Shown here one piece after another: positions 1 to 5,639 of a DNA stretch of 6,800 nt. Numbering within the stretch: position 1 is the first letter of the stretch; the number at the start of each line of letters is the position of its first letter. The notes beneath the pieces were generated by a model. The model made no database searches. It had not been told where the DNA came from and saw nothing but the letters and a program-made list of their open reading frames with translations. This stretch comes from an uncultured Oscillospiraceae bacterium (lineage in GTDB: Bacteria > Bacillota > Clostridia > Oscillospirales > Oscillospiraceae). Both the position numbers and the translations under genes were made by a program. The stretch covers positions 1 to 6,800 of the forward strand of contig CAAGIE010000096.1 of the NCBI GenBank assembly GCA_900769835.1. The letters run 5' to 3'.

Positions 1-19
1 TATATAACGCCTGATACAT
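1..19 (-). CDS. dnaX: DnaX, DNA polymerase III subunit gamma/tau (first six codons only, runs off the window)
   Basis: Only the start of this gene is inside the window. The minus strand reads ATG at 19-17 and encodes MYQALY before the edge. That is the typical beginning of Firmicute DnaX proteins (MYQALYRKWRP-like), the clamp-loader ATPase of the replicative polymerase. A strong ribosome binding site lies 6 nt upstream. The gene directly follows the SRP RNA gene, the same order as scr-dnaX in Bacillus subtilis. The identification rests on six residues plus this conserved neighbourhood, so it is strong but indirect. No terminator separates it from the SRP RNA, so read-through transcription into dnaX is likely. 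Confidence 0.88.
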
Positions 20-23
20 GACG

Positions 24-32
24 CACCTCCTT
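24..32 (-). promoter_or_regulatory. Ribosome binding site of dnaX
   Basis: The minus strand reads AAGGAGGTG at 32-24, close to a full complement of the 16S rRNA 3' end. The AGGAGG core ends 6 nt before the ATG at 19. It fixes the dnaX start and shows that the SRP RNA gene must end before about position 33. Confidence 0.85.
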
Positions 33-46
33 ATCTCAAAAGTATA

Positions 47-346
47 GACCGACCTATAGCAAGATCGCACACCCACATTTGAATACACAGAATACCCGGT
101 ATCTATGCAGCCAGCTCGGGAATGGCAACCTCACGGCACACGAAACGCTCCGCTTAATGCTTCTTGGTTCCCCACCTGACATGGTTCACGGAATTTCGTT
201 GCGTAAGACCATTCCTTCAACACCGCTTACACAGTCCGGACGGTACTTTGCGTACCCGGGTGTGGGGATTCATCCCTGCTGTAGCGGATTGCAGGTATAG
301 GGCACCGCTATCTCCCCGACTAGTGCGACCTTGCTATAGGCCGGTC
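47..346 (-). ncRNA. ffs: Large (Bacillus/Clostridium-type) signal recognition particle RNA, with Alu and S domains
   Basis: This RNA is the scaffold of the signal recognition particle; with Ffh it delivers nascent membrane proteins to FtsY and the translocon. On the minus strand the 5' part holds the Alu-domain core (GGGGAGATAGCGGTGCCC, about 317-300, then TGCAATCCGCT, about 290-280), which closely resembles B. subtilis scRNA as I recall it. The S-domain apical hairpin follows: GTGAACCATGTCAGG (189-175), stem TGG, GGAA tetraloop (171-168), stem CCA, then AGAAGCATTAAG. A conserved GTGCCGTGAGGTTGCC stretch comes after it. The ends pair in a 24-bp terminal helix: 346-323 with 70-47, with two G-U wobbles and no mismatch. 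The roughly 300-nt length fits the large class. Ends are set by the helix and may be trimmed in the mature RNA. Odd point: the apical stem and the asymmetric-side AGCAG motif differ from the usual sequence. It lies between acpP and dnaX with almost no spacer. Confidence 0.95.
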
Positions 347-359
347 AGTCATAGCAAGG
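329..359 (-). repeat. Inverted repeat at the SRP RNA 5' end (alternative 5' hairpin)
   Basis: Two perfect 9-nt arms, CCTTGCTAT (minus strand, 359-351) and ATAGCAAGG (337-329), are separated by 13 nt. The inner arm is also part of the 5' strand of the SRP RNA terminal helix, so this hairpin and the terminal helix cannot form together in one molecule. No U-tract follows, so it is not an intrinsic terminator. A transient folding intermediate or a processing signal is possible. Confidence 0.55.
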
Positions 360-363
360 GTAT

Positions 364-369
364 ATTGTA
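364..369 (-). promoter_or_regulatory. Weak candidate -10 element for the SRP RNA
   Basis: The minus strand reads TACAAT at 369-364, directly after the acpP stop codon, and would place a start site near 357, about 11 nt before the terminal helix. No good -35 exists at the right distance; the best is TTCATC at 393-388 with an 18-nt spacer, inside acpP. It may contribute SRP RNA transcription in addition to read-through from acpP. Evidence is limited to the hexamer. Confidence 0.3.
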
Positions 370-591
370 TTAAGCCAGCTTGGACTCGATGAAGTCAGAC
401 AGTTCCTGGAAGGTAGTGATCTTCTGATCTTCCATTTCCAGTTCAATGCCCAGCTCGCTTTCGAGATCCATAATCATCTCGACGATATCCAGAGAATCAA
501 TGCCCAGGCTCTCAAAGGTGCTATCGGGAGTGATCTCTTCCTTATCCAGCTCCAACTGCTTAACAGCATAGGAAACAAGCTTTTCGTACAT
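370..591 (-). CDS. acpP: Acyl carrier protein
   Basis: This 73-residue acidic protein carries growing acyl chains on a 4'-phosphopantetheine arm during type II fatty acid synthesis in the cytosol. The GIDSLDIVEM motif is present, with the arm attachment serine at residue 33. The length and predicted four-helix pattern match bacterial AcpP (about 75-80 residues), and the acidic helix II (DIVEMIMDLESELG) is the usual partner-binding face. The start is the ATG at 591, with AGGAGG at 605-600, 8 nt upstream. It has its own near-consensus promoter. No other fatty acid synthesis gene is in the window, so it is detached from a fab cluster. A carrier protein for another acyl pathway cannot be excluded, but the sequence is typical of fatty acid ACP. 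Its stop codon lies only 23 nt before the SRP RNA helix. Confidence 0.95.
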   Translation of the reverse strand: MYEKLVSYAVKQLELDKEEITPDSTFESLGIDSLDIVEMIMDLESELGIELEMEDQKITTFQELSDFIESKLA

Positions 592-629
592 AGTAGTTAC
601 CTCCTATTTATCATTGGTACGCTCTAAAT

Positions 630-658
630 ATTTTAGTACATATAGCCATATTTGTCAA
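630..658 (-). promoter_or_regulatory. Sigma-A promoter of acpP
   Basis: On the minus strand a perfect -35 TTGACA (658-653) is followed by a 17-nt spacer and the -10 TAAAAT (635-630), one mismatch from consensus. The predicted start site is near 623, giving a leader of about 31 nt containing the AGGAGG of acpP. The -35 box overlaps the TGA stop of the upstream flavoprotein gene (657-655). It is among the strongest-looking promoters in the window and could also feed the SRP RNA and dnaX. Confidence 0.85.
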
Positions 659-1908
659 TCACCGTTTTTCACGGCATTACCGGCTGCATAGGCAGTCGAC
701 CAGGCGATTTGCAGATTAAAACCACCGGTATAGGCATCACAATCAATAATCTCGCCGGCAAAATAGAGACCGTCGACCAATTTGGACTGCATTGTTTTGG
801 GGTCGATTTCCGAAGTTTTTACACCTCCGGATGTGATAATTGCTTCTTCAACCGGTCGTTTTCCGGATATTTCAACAGAAAAGTATTTAAGAATATTCAC
901 CAGATCTCTTCTGTTTTCCTTTGTAAATCCGTTGGCCTGCAACTGCCCGGACACTCCCAGCCGTCTTAAAACCACCGGGATCATACTTCTGGGAAGTAAA
1001 TCCGTTAATGCGTTTTCCATAGTGCGGTTTTTATACTGATCCAGATCCCGCAAGATTCGGTCGTTCAGTTTGCCCTCATCCAATGCAGGCTTCAGATCGA
1101 TCAGAAGCTTACAATGTTCGCCCTTCATATGCGCACTGGCACTAAGTACTGTGGGACCGGACACACCAAAATGCGTAAACAGTAATTCACCGAAATCCTT
1201 ATACAGTACTTTCCCCTTTTCATTGAGCAACTTCACGCCCACATTTCGCAAGGAAAGGCCCTGCATATCCTGACAATCATTTCCTACCGTTTCCAGGGGT
1301 ACCAGCGAACCCTCGGGAGGGATCACGGTATGACCGAGCTTCTGAGCGAAACGGTAGCCATCACCGGTAGATCCGGTAGCTGAATACGAAACGCCACCGG
1401 TTGCCAAAATAACCCACTGGGAGGAAATCGTTTCTCCGTTCAGGCCCACACCGACTACCCGACCGTCATCTGTCAGGATCTCAGTCACCTTGCCGGAACG
1501 AACAGAAACACCGGTTCTATTCATTTCTTTTTCCAAAGCCTCCAGAACAGACACCGATTTATCGCTGACCGGAAACACGCGGTTTCCCCGCTCCACCTTT
1601 AACGCACAACCAGAATTTTCAAAGAAACGCATCACCGCATCCGGAGGAAATGCATCCAGAGCGCTATACAAAAACCGACCGTTTCTCGGAATATTGCGCA
1701 TTACTTCATCGGTGGTGCAATGATTGGTCACATTACAACGACCCTTACCGGTTATCAGCAATTTTCTACCCAAACCGCGGGTGTTCTTCTCGATGAGCAA
1801 CACTTTCTCACCGCGATCCGCAGCAACGATGGCCGCCAGCATACCGGCCGGACCGCCACCGATCACAACACCGTCATACTTCATCATCGGCGCCTTTCTC
1901 ATAAACAT
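655..1908 (-). CDS. HI0933/BaiN-family NAD(P)/FAD-dependent oxidoreductase
   Basis: This is a cytosolic flavoprotein of the HI0933 family, which includes Clostridium scindens BaiN and proteins labelled aminoacetone oxidase. With the start used here it has 417 residues. Visible family motifs are the FAD dinucleotide fold GGGPAG (17-22) with the ribose-binding glutamate at about 40, GRKLLITGKGRCNVTN (47-62), ATGGVSYSATGSTGDGY (169-185), and the C-terminal GLYFAGEIIDCDAYTGGFNL (from about 380), which closes the FAD site. Start choice: ATG at 1908 has GGAG 8 nt upstream. ATG at 1884, giving the family-typical MKYDG start and 409 residues, is the main alternative with a poorer AAGG site. An in-frame extension to 1995 begins with an implausible tryptophan/arginine-rich tail and is rejected. 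The gene overlaps the end of the RpiR gene by 35 nt (or 11 nt). The substrate is unknown; the bile-acid role shown for one member should not be transferred without evidence. Confidence 0.93.
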   Translation of the reverse strand: MFMRKAPMMKYDGVVIGGGPAGMLAAIVAADRGEKVLLIEKNTRGLGRKLLITGKGRCNVTNHCTTDEVMRNIPRNGRFLYSALDAFPPDAVMRFFENSGCALKVERGNRVFPVSDKSVSVLEALEKEMNRTGVSVRSGKVTEILTDDGRVVGVGLNGETISSQWVILATGGVSYSATGSTGDGYRFAQKLGHTVIPPEGSLVPLETVGNDCQDMQGLSLRNVGVKLLNEKGKVLYKDFGELLFTHFGVSGPTVLSASAHMKGEHCKLLIDLKPALDEGKLNDRILRDLDQYKNRTMENALTDLLPRSMIPVVLRRLGVSGQLQANGFTKENRRDLVNILKYFSVEISGKRPVEEAIITSGGVKTSEIDPKTMQSKLVDGLYFAGEIIDCDAYTGGFNLQIAWSTAYAAGNAVKNGD

Positions 1909-2746
1909 TGTATTCTCTCCACACCTTTTCCAAAGCCGTGAAGTTCTTCTCCAGCGTTGTCTTACATTCGGAAGCCAGCGCCACCACCAATGCATTTACA
2001 AGGCTCAGGGGGCCAACCAGAGAGTCCACAAGGGACACCATATCGCTCTTGGCTACCAGCACATAGTCACTGCTCTTACCCAAAGAGGACATTGCACTAT
2101 TTGTAACCGCCACGATCTTGGCGCCGGCATCGGAGCAATAACGCACTGCCTTAACGATGGATGCAGAATAACGAGGAAAACTAAATGCGACCACCACATC
2201 ATCGGGGCCTACATTCAGCAAATTCTCAAACATCTCCGCCGTATCGGAGGAGGTAATGCACCGCACCGCGGGGAACATATACCGCAGATAATGAGCGGTA
2301 AAAGACGCAAGCATTGAAGACGAGCCCACACCCAATATGTAGATACATCTTGCCTTCAGGATCGCATCCACCGCCGCCTTGAATTCTTTGCGATCCACGG
2401 TTTCGTTGGTTTGACGAAGCTTGTCCATATCCGATTGCAGCACCATAGACACAAGATCCTGGTCACCCAGCCGATCGCTGGCAACGCCCAGTCTTTGTGC
2501 AGGAGTCAGGCGATTGAGAACCATTTCCTGCATAGCCTTTTGCATACTGGGATAGCCATCATAACCCAGTTCCATAGCAAATCGAACCACAGTGGATTCG
2601 GAAACCTCTGTGATCTTACCCAATTTGCTGGCAGTCATAAATGCCGCCTTGTCATAGGACTCAATAATGTACGATGCAATCCGGCGCTGGCCTTTTGAAA
2701 ATCCGGATTTTTTCTGTTCTAACAGTTCTAAAATATCCTGATGCAT
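1874..2746 (-). CDS. MurR/RpiR-family transcriptional regulator
   Basis: This 290-residue cytosolic DNA-binding protein has the standard RpiR layout. An N-terminal helix-turn-helix domain (residues 1 to about 77; recognition region near 38-62, including TEVSESTVVRFAMELGYDGY) is followed by a SIS phosphosugar-binding domain (about 125-260) with YILGVGSSS at 136-144 and FSFPRYS at 188-194. Family members usually sense a sugar phosphate and control a neighbouring sugar, amino sugar or sialic acid pathway. No such pathway is next to it here, so its target and ligand are unknown; the overlapping flavoprotein gene may be cotranscribed rather than a target. The start is ATG 2746, with AAAGGAG ending 10 nt upstream, located inside the last codons of rluB. 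The 7-nt gap suggests translational coupling. The subfamily with FPRYS in the SIS domain is common in Firmicutes. Confidence 0.93.
   Translation of the reverse strand: MHQDILELLEQKKSGFSKGQRRIASYIIESYDKAAFMTASKLGKITEVSESTVVRFAMELGYDGYPSMQKAMQEMVLNRLTPAQRLGVASDRLGDQDLVSMVLQSDMDKLRQTNETVDRKEFKAAVDAILKARCIYILGVGSSSMLASFTAHYLRYMFPAVRCITSSDTAEMFENLLNVGPDDVVVAFSFPRYSASIVKAVRYCSDAGAKIVAVTNSAMSSLGKSSDYVLVAKSDMVSLVDSLVGPLSLVNALVVALASECKTTLEKNFTALEKVWREYNVYEKGADDEV
1917..1920 (-). promoter_or_regulatory. Shine-Dalgarno core deciding the flavoprotein start
   Basis: The minus strand reads GGAG at 1920-1917, inside the RpiR coding sequence and 8 nt before the ATG at 1908. It favours that start over ATG 1887 or 1884, which have only AAGG nearby. 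Translation would be coupled to the end of the RpiR gene. Confidence 0.5.
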
Positions 2747-2753
2747 AACGCAC

Positions 2754-3461
2754 TTACTCCTTTCTCAGTTCTGCGACCTCATGGTCTGTCAAATAACGCC
2801 ATTTGCCCAAGGGTACATTGTCTAATTTCAGCGAACCCTCAGCAATACGCTGCAATCTATCCACCTGCATTCCTGCCCGGTCACACATTCTGCGTACCTG
2901 GCGGTTTCTGCCCTCGTGGATCACAACCTCCACAACAGCCTTTGCGCCCTCTGCGCGAACCAACTGCACCTGTGGCGGCTGGATCATATAACCATCCAGT
3001 TCCACCGGCCGCTCCAATAAACGCAGGTTTTCCGGGGTATAACCATTGACCCACACGCGATAACATTTATCCACCTGATGCCTGGGATGCATCAAACTAT
3101 TAGCAAAGTCACCATCGTTGGTAAATAGCAGCAGACCCTCGGAGTCCATATCCAGGCGACCAACGGGATATACCCGAACGCCACAATCCGCCACGAGCTG
3201 CGCCGCATTCTTTCTGCCCTTTTCATCCTGCAGAGTGGTTACATATCCCCTGGGCTTATTCAGGAGGATATAGACCATTTGGGGAGCCGTGGCAAGGCGC
3301 CGGCCGTCCACTTCGATCACATCCGTTTCAGGATCAGCCTTCATACCAAGTTCGCACACCTTGCCATTGCACTTCACTCTGCCGGCCAGGATCATTTCTT
3401 CCGCGCGGCGTCTGGAAGTCAGTCCGCTGGCGGATATTATTTTCTGTATTCGTTCCGTCAC
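2754..3461 (-). CDS. rluB: RluB-type 23S rRNA pseudouridine synthase (RsuA/RluB/E/F family)
   Basis: The enzyme isomerises a uridine in 23S rRNA (near the peptidyl transferase centre in studied RluB proteins) to pseudouridine during ribosome assembly. The 235-residue product begins with an S4 RNA-binding domain (about 3-50, RIQKIISASGLTSRRRAEEM). The catalytic domain follows, with NKPRGYVTT (68-76) and the active-site motif GRLDMDSEGLLLFTNDG starting at 101; Asp104 is the predicted catalytic residue. The EGRNRQVRRM motif lies near the C-terminus. Length and motifs match the family. It starts with GTG at 3461, with GGAGG (3475-3471) 9 nt upstream, overlapping the last codons of the carboxypeptidase; the two genes are 2 nt apart. 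B. subtilis also keeps rluB (ypuL) near scpAB and a dac gene, which supports RluB over RsuA, although the exact target uridine cannot be read from sequence alone. Confidence 0.93.
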   Translation of the reverse strand: MTERIQKIISASGLTSRRRAEEMILAGRVKCNGKVCELGMKADPETDVIEVDGRRLATAPQMVYILLNKPRGYVTTLQDEKGRKNAAQLVADCGVRVYPVGRLDMDSEGLLLFTNDGDFANSLMHPRHQVDKCYRVWVNGYTPENLRLLERPVELDGYMIQPPQVQLVRAEGAKAVVEVVIHEGRNRQVRRMCDRAGMQVDRLQRIAEGSLKLDNVPLGKWRYLTDHEVAELRKE

Positions 3462-3463
3462 TT

Positions 3464-4564
3464 TTACCGACCTCCAAACAACCGTTTTAACCAGGATCCA
3501 TTCTCTTTTGTTTTCTCTATTTCAACAGTCGATCCGTATACCAAAGGGATCTTTCCGATACATTTCTCATTAAGCATCACATACACATAGCCGGCATCGT
3601 CACCCTCCACCACCGGCGCATACAAAAAGCCGCAACCGGCGATCTTTATAGAGGGCTTCTCCCCCGCGCATAACGCATAATCAAAATCATCGTCCGCGAT
3701 CAGCTCCACCTCGCCTGCTGAACCGCCCGCTACTTCAACCGAACCGATAATTTCCCCACGCTCAATGATCCTGCTAACCGAATAATCTTCAAATCCGGAA
3801 TTAAGCAGTACTTTATGATCATTCCAATCGTCAGGCGCATTGATCGTCACTGCGATCAACCTTCGACCCTGACGGGATGCGCTGGACACCAAAATACGCC
3901 CGGCTTTCTTTGTATAGCCGGTCTTAACACCCTCAGCTCCATCCACATTCCAAAGGAGCTTATTGTGGTTGGTAAGACTCCGAGTTCCTACTGTCACCTG
4001 CTTTGTGCCGACAGTCTGCGCAAAAATAGGATTTTCCATAGCGTACGCCGCAAGCACTGCCAGATCCCTTGCGGTAGAGTAGTGCCCGGGAGCATCCAGC
4101 CCGTGGGGGTTTGTAAAGTGCGTACCGGTTAGTTTTAGGCTGCGGGCCTTGTCATTCATCAGTTCCGCAAAACCTTCCACTGTGCCGCCGCAATAGATCG
4201 CCAATGCCGTCGCCGCATCATTGCCGCTGCGGAGCATCATACCGTACAAAAGATCCTGCACAGTCAGGATCTCGCCCTCCTGCAGGTACATTGACGAACC
4301 TTCCACGCCAACCGCCTCTTTGGGGATCTTCACGCGATCCAGCACGTTGCACCGCTCGCATACCACCAGCGCCGTCATGATCTTGGTGGTACTGGCGATC
4401 AGGCATTGCTGGTCGGCATTTTTCTCATATAAGATACGGCCGGTCTGCGCATCCATCAGGATGCCGCTTTGTGCAGAGATCGCAGAGACCTCCACGGTAA
4501 AAAACAGGACGACAGCCAACAAAGCGGCTGTCATCCCGGTAAAAAATCTTTTCAAATTCATCAC
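3464..4564 (-). CDS. Serine-type D-alanyl-D-alanine carboxypeptidase (DacB/DacF-like PBP5 family)
   Basis: This exported low-molecular-weight penicillin-binding protein removes the terminal D-alanine from peptidoglycan stem peptides and so limits cross-linking. Residue numbers count from GTG 4564. A signal peptide occupies about 1-32 (KR, a long hydrophobic stretch, then SAISAQ). The transpeptidase-fold motifs are all present: STTK at 58-61 with nucleophile Ser58, SGN at 113-115, and KTG at 214-216. The region after about 255 fits the PBP5 C-terminal beta domain, and the end (WLKRLFGG) could be a short amphipathic membrane anchor. Tandem starts GTG 4564 and ATG 4561 are both possible. Neither has a good Shine-Dalgarno (only GGGGTG very close), which suggests weak or coupled translation from ytfJ 30 nt upstream. 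Placement with ytfJ and scpAB, and B. subtilis dacB/dacF precedents, suggest a role in spore cortex or sporulation peptidoglycan; this is inference. Confidence 0.94.
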   Translation of the reverse strand: MMNLKRFFTGMTAALLAVVLFFTVEVSAISAQSGILMDAQTGRILYEKNADQQCLIASTTKIMTALVVCERCNVLDRVKIPKEAVGVEGSSMYLQEGEILTVQDLLYGMMLRSGNDAATALAIYCGGTVEGFAELMNDKARSLKLTGTHFTNPHGLDAPGHYSTARDLAVLAAYAMENPIFAQTVGTKQVTVGTRSLTNHNKLLWNVDGAEGVKTGYTKKAGRILVSSASRQGRRLIAVTINAPDDWNDHKVLLNSGFEDYSVSRIIERGEIIGSVEVAGGSAGEVELIADDDFDYALCAGEKPSIKIAGCGFLYAPVVEGDDAGYVYVMLNEKCIGKIPLVYGSTVEIEKTKENGSWLKRLFGGR

Positions 4565-4594
4565 CCCGGAATAGCGTACCCCGAGGCCACCGAA

Positions 4595-4987
4595 TTATTC
4601 CGCTTTCTTGTCGGCTCTGGAATCGATGAAGGATACTACCTTGTCGATGGTATCGGGGATCATTTCCACCAGACGATCTGCAGTGGTATTGGGTGCGATC
4701 GCAACAGGTACCATACGGACGTTACCCTCTTTTACGATCAGGAATGCAATAGGTGTCACATTCACACCGGCAGCGACACCGCCGCCAAAGGGATTGTCGT
4801 TCTTGGTATTGTTCTTGGAAACAAAATCACTGCCTGCGCCACCGAAGCCAACGCTGACCTTGGAAACAGGAATGATGGAGATACCGTCAGGCAGCACGAT
4901 GGGCTGACCCACTACAGAGTTCACATCCACCATTTCGCGGATCTTGGTAATGGTATTTTCTAACATATCAGGAAGCTTGCGACTCAT
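4595..4987 (-). CDS. ytfJ: GerW-family sporulation/germination protein YtfJ
   Basis: The 130-residue product belongs to the spore YtfJ (GerW) family. In B. subtilis the gene is expressed in the forespore and the protein is needed for normal spore germination; its biochemical activity is not known. Family signatures are the VGQPIVLPDGISIIPVSKVS block (26-45) followed by a glycine-rich stretch (GFGGAG, 48-52 region), NPFGGGVAAGVNVTPIAFLI (65-84), and a hydrophobic C-terminal helix. The start is ATG 4987 with AAGGAG at 5001-4996, 8 nt upstream. An in-frame GTG at 4996 overlaps that ribosome binding site and is rejected. No signal peptide is seen. It lies between scpB and the D,D-carboxypeptidase, an arrangement common in clostridia, and a sigma-F-like promoter lies just upstream. 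Its presence suggests, but does not prove, that the host forms spores. Confidence 0.93.
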   Translation of the reverse strand: MSRKLPDMLENTITKIREMVDVNSVVGQPIVLPDGISIIPVSKVSVGFGGAGSDFVSKNNTKNDNPFGGGVAAGVNVTPIAFLIVKEGNVRMVPVAIAPNTTADRLVEMIPDTIDKVVSFIDSRADKKAE

Positions 4988-4995
4988 AAAAAACA

Positions 4996-5001
4996 CTCCT
5001 T
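4996..5001 (-). promoter_or_regulatory. Ribosome binding site deciding the ytfJ start
   Basis: AAGGAG on the minus strand at 5001-4996 lies 8 nt before ATG 4987. The alternative GTG at 4996-4994 would begin on the last base of this site, so the shorter protein MSRKLPDM is the supported form. Confidence 0.85.
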
Positions 5002-5022
5002 AGTTTAAAAGTTAATTTAAGA

Positions 5023-5051
5023 TAATTTTTCCAATATCCCGGCAATTATAC
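5023..5051 (-). promoter_or_regulatory. Candidate sigma-F (forespore) promoter upstream of ytfJ
   Basis: The minus strand reads GTATA at 5051-5047 and GGAAAAATTA at 5032-5023. Both fit the B. subtilis sigma-F consensus as I recall it (GYATA and GGNNANANTR) at every specified base. The 14-nt spacer is about one base shorter than the usual 15-16. The GTATA overlaps the scpB stop codon. The predicted start site is near 5016, about 29 nt before the ytfJ ATG. B. subtilis ytfJ and dacF are known sigma-F-dependent genes, which makes the site plausible. No convincing sigma-A promoter is seen in this 58-nt gap. Confidence 0.5.
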
Positions 5052-5639
5052 TGTTTCCTGCTGCTCCTCAATGGTCAGCTGATCCGGATCCGCCACCTGC
5101 TCCTCAGGCATAATGGGTTCGCCGATATCCACTTTCTCAATAGCAGGCAGTTCCTCCAGAGAAGAAATGCCGAAAGTACGCAGGAAATCAGGTGTGGTAC
5201 GGTACAGAATAGGTCTGCCGGGAACATTCAGGCGACCTGCATCCTCGATCAGCTTTTTATTCAAAAGCGCAGAGATAGAATAGGTGCTATCCACACCTCT
5301 GATCTGCTCCACCATAGCCTTAGTGGCGGGCTGATAATAGGCAATGATGGTCAAAGCCTCCAGCTGAGAAGAAGACAGTCTGGGAGGTTTTCTGGTTTCC
5401 AATGCCTTGGTGATATAATCCGCCATTTCACCGGAAGATACCATCTGATATCCCTTTTCCAGTTTCAAAATACGGATACCTCTGCGATTGAATGCCAATT
5501 CATCTGCCAAGGCAGTAACTGCCTTTTCAATATCCTTTTCATCTGCCTCCAAAGCCATTGCCAGACGAGAAAGTTCCACTCTCTCACCTGATGCAAACAG
5601 TATGGCTTCCACGGCACGTTGTAAATCTGTTAATTCCAT
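5046..5639 (-). CDS. scpB: ScpB, segregation and condensation protein B
   Basis: ScpB is the dimeric winged-helix (kite) subunit of the SMC-ScpA-ScpB condensin, which organises and segregates the chromosome on the nucleoid. The 197-residue product has the family length. The N-terminal winged helix (about 1-80) starts with ELTDLQRAVEAILFASGE. The second winged helix (about 88-160) carries the hallmark SQLEALTIIAYYQPATKAMV (91-110), RGVDS, and LNVPGRPILYRTTPDFLRTF (137-156). An acidic low-complexity tail (from about 165) ends the protein. The ATG at 5639 directly abuts the scpA TAA with no intervening base, and AAAGGAG (5655-5649) lies 9 nt upstream within scpA, so translation is coupled and the subunits should be made together. 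Confidence 0.97.
   Translation of the reverse strand: MELTDLQRAVEAILFASGERVELSRLAMALEADEKDIEKAVTALADELAFNRRGIRILKLEKGYQMVSSGEMADYITKALETRKPPRLSSSQLEALTIIAYYQPATKAMVEQIRGVDSTYSISALLNKKLIEDAGRLNVPGRPILYRTTPDFLRTFGISSLEELPAIEKVDIGEPIMPEEQVADPDQLTIEEQQETV

Noticed and set aside
329..359. Intrinsic terminator between acpP and the SRP RNA
   Set aside because: The hairpin is not followed by a U-tract on the minus strand and lies partly within the SRP RNA.
79..373. Two overlapping plus-strand open frames of about 70 codons
   Set aside because: They lie across the SRP RNA gene, lack ribosome binding sites and have no protein-like composition; the RNA explains the conservation here.
1909..1995. N-terminal extension of the flavoprotein to a start at 1995
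   Set aside because: The extra residues are tryptophan/arginine rich, overlap the RpiR coding sequence and precede the family-typical MKYDG start; ATG 1908 has a better ribosome binding site.
1724..2317. 197-codon plus-strand open frame antisense to the flavoprotein and RpiR genes
   Set aside because: It is a shadow of two well-supported minus-strand genes, has a histidine-rich implausible composition and no Shine-Dalgarno.
4469..4963. 164-codon plus-strand open frame opposite ytfJ and the carboxypeptidase start
   Set aside because: It is a reverse-strand shadow of two clear protein families and has no ribosome binding site.
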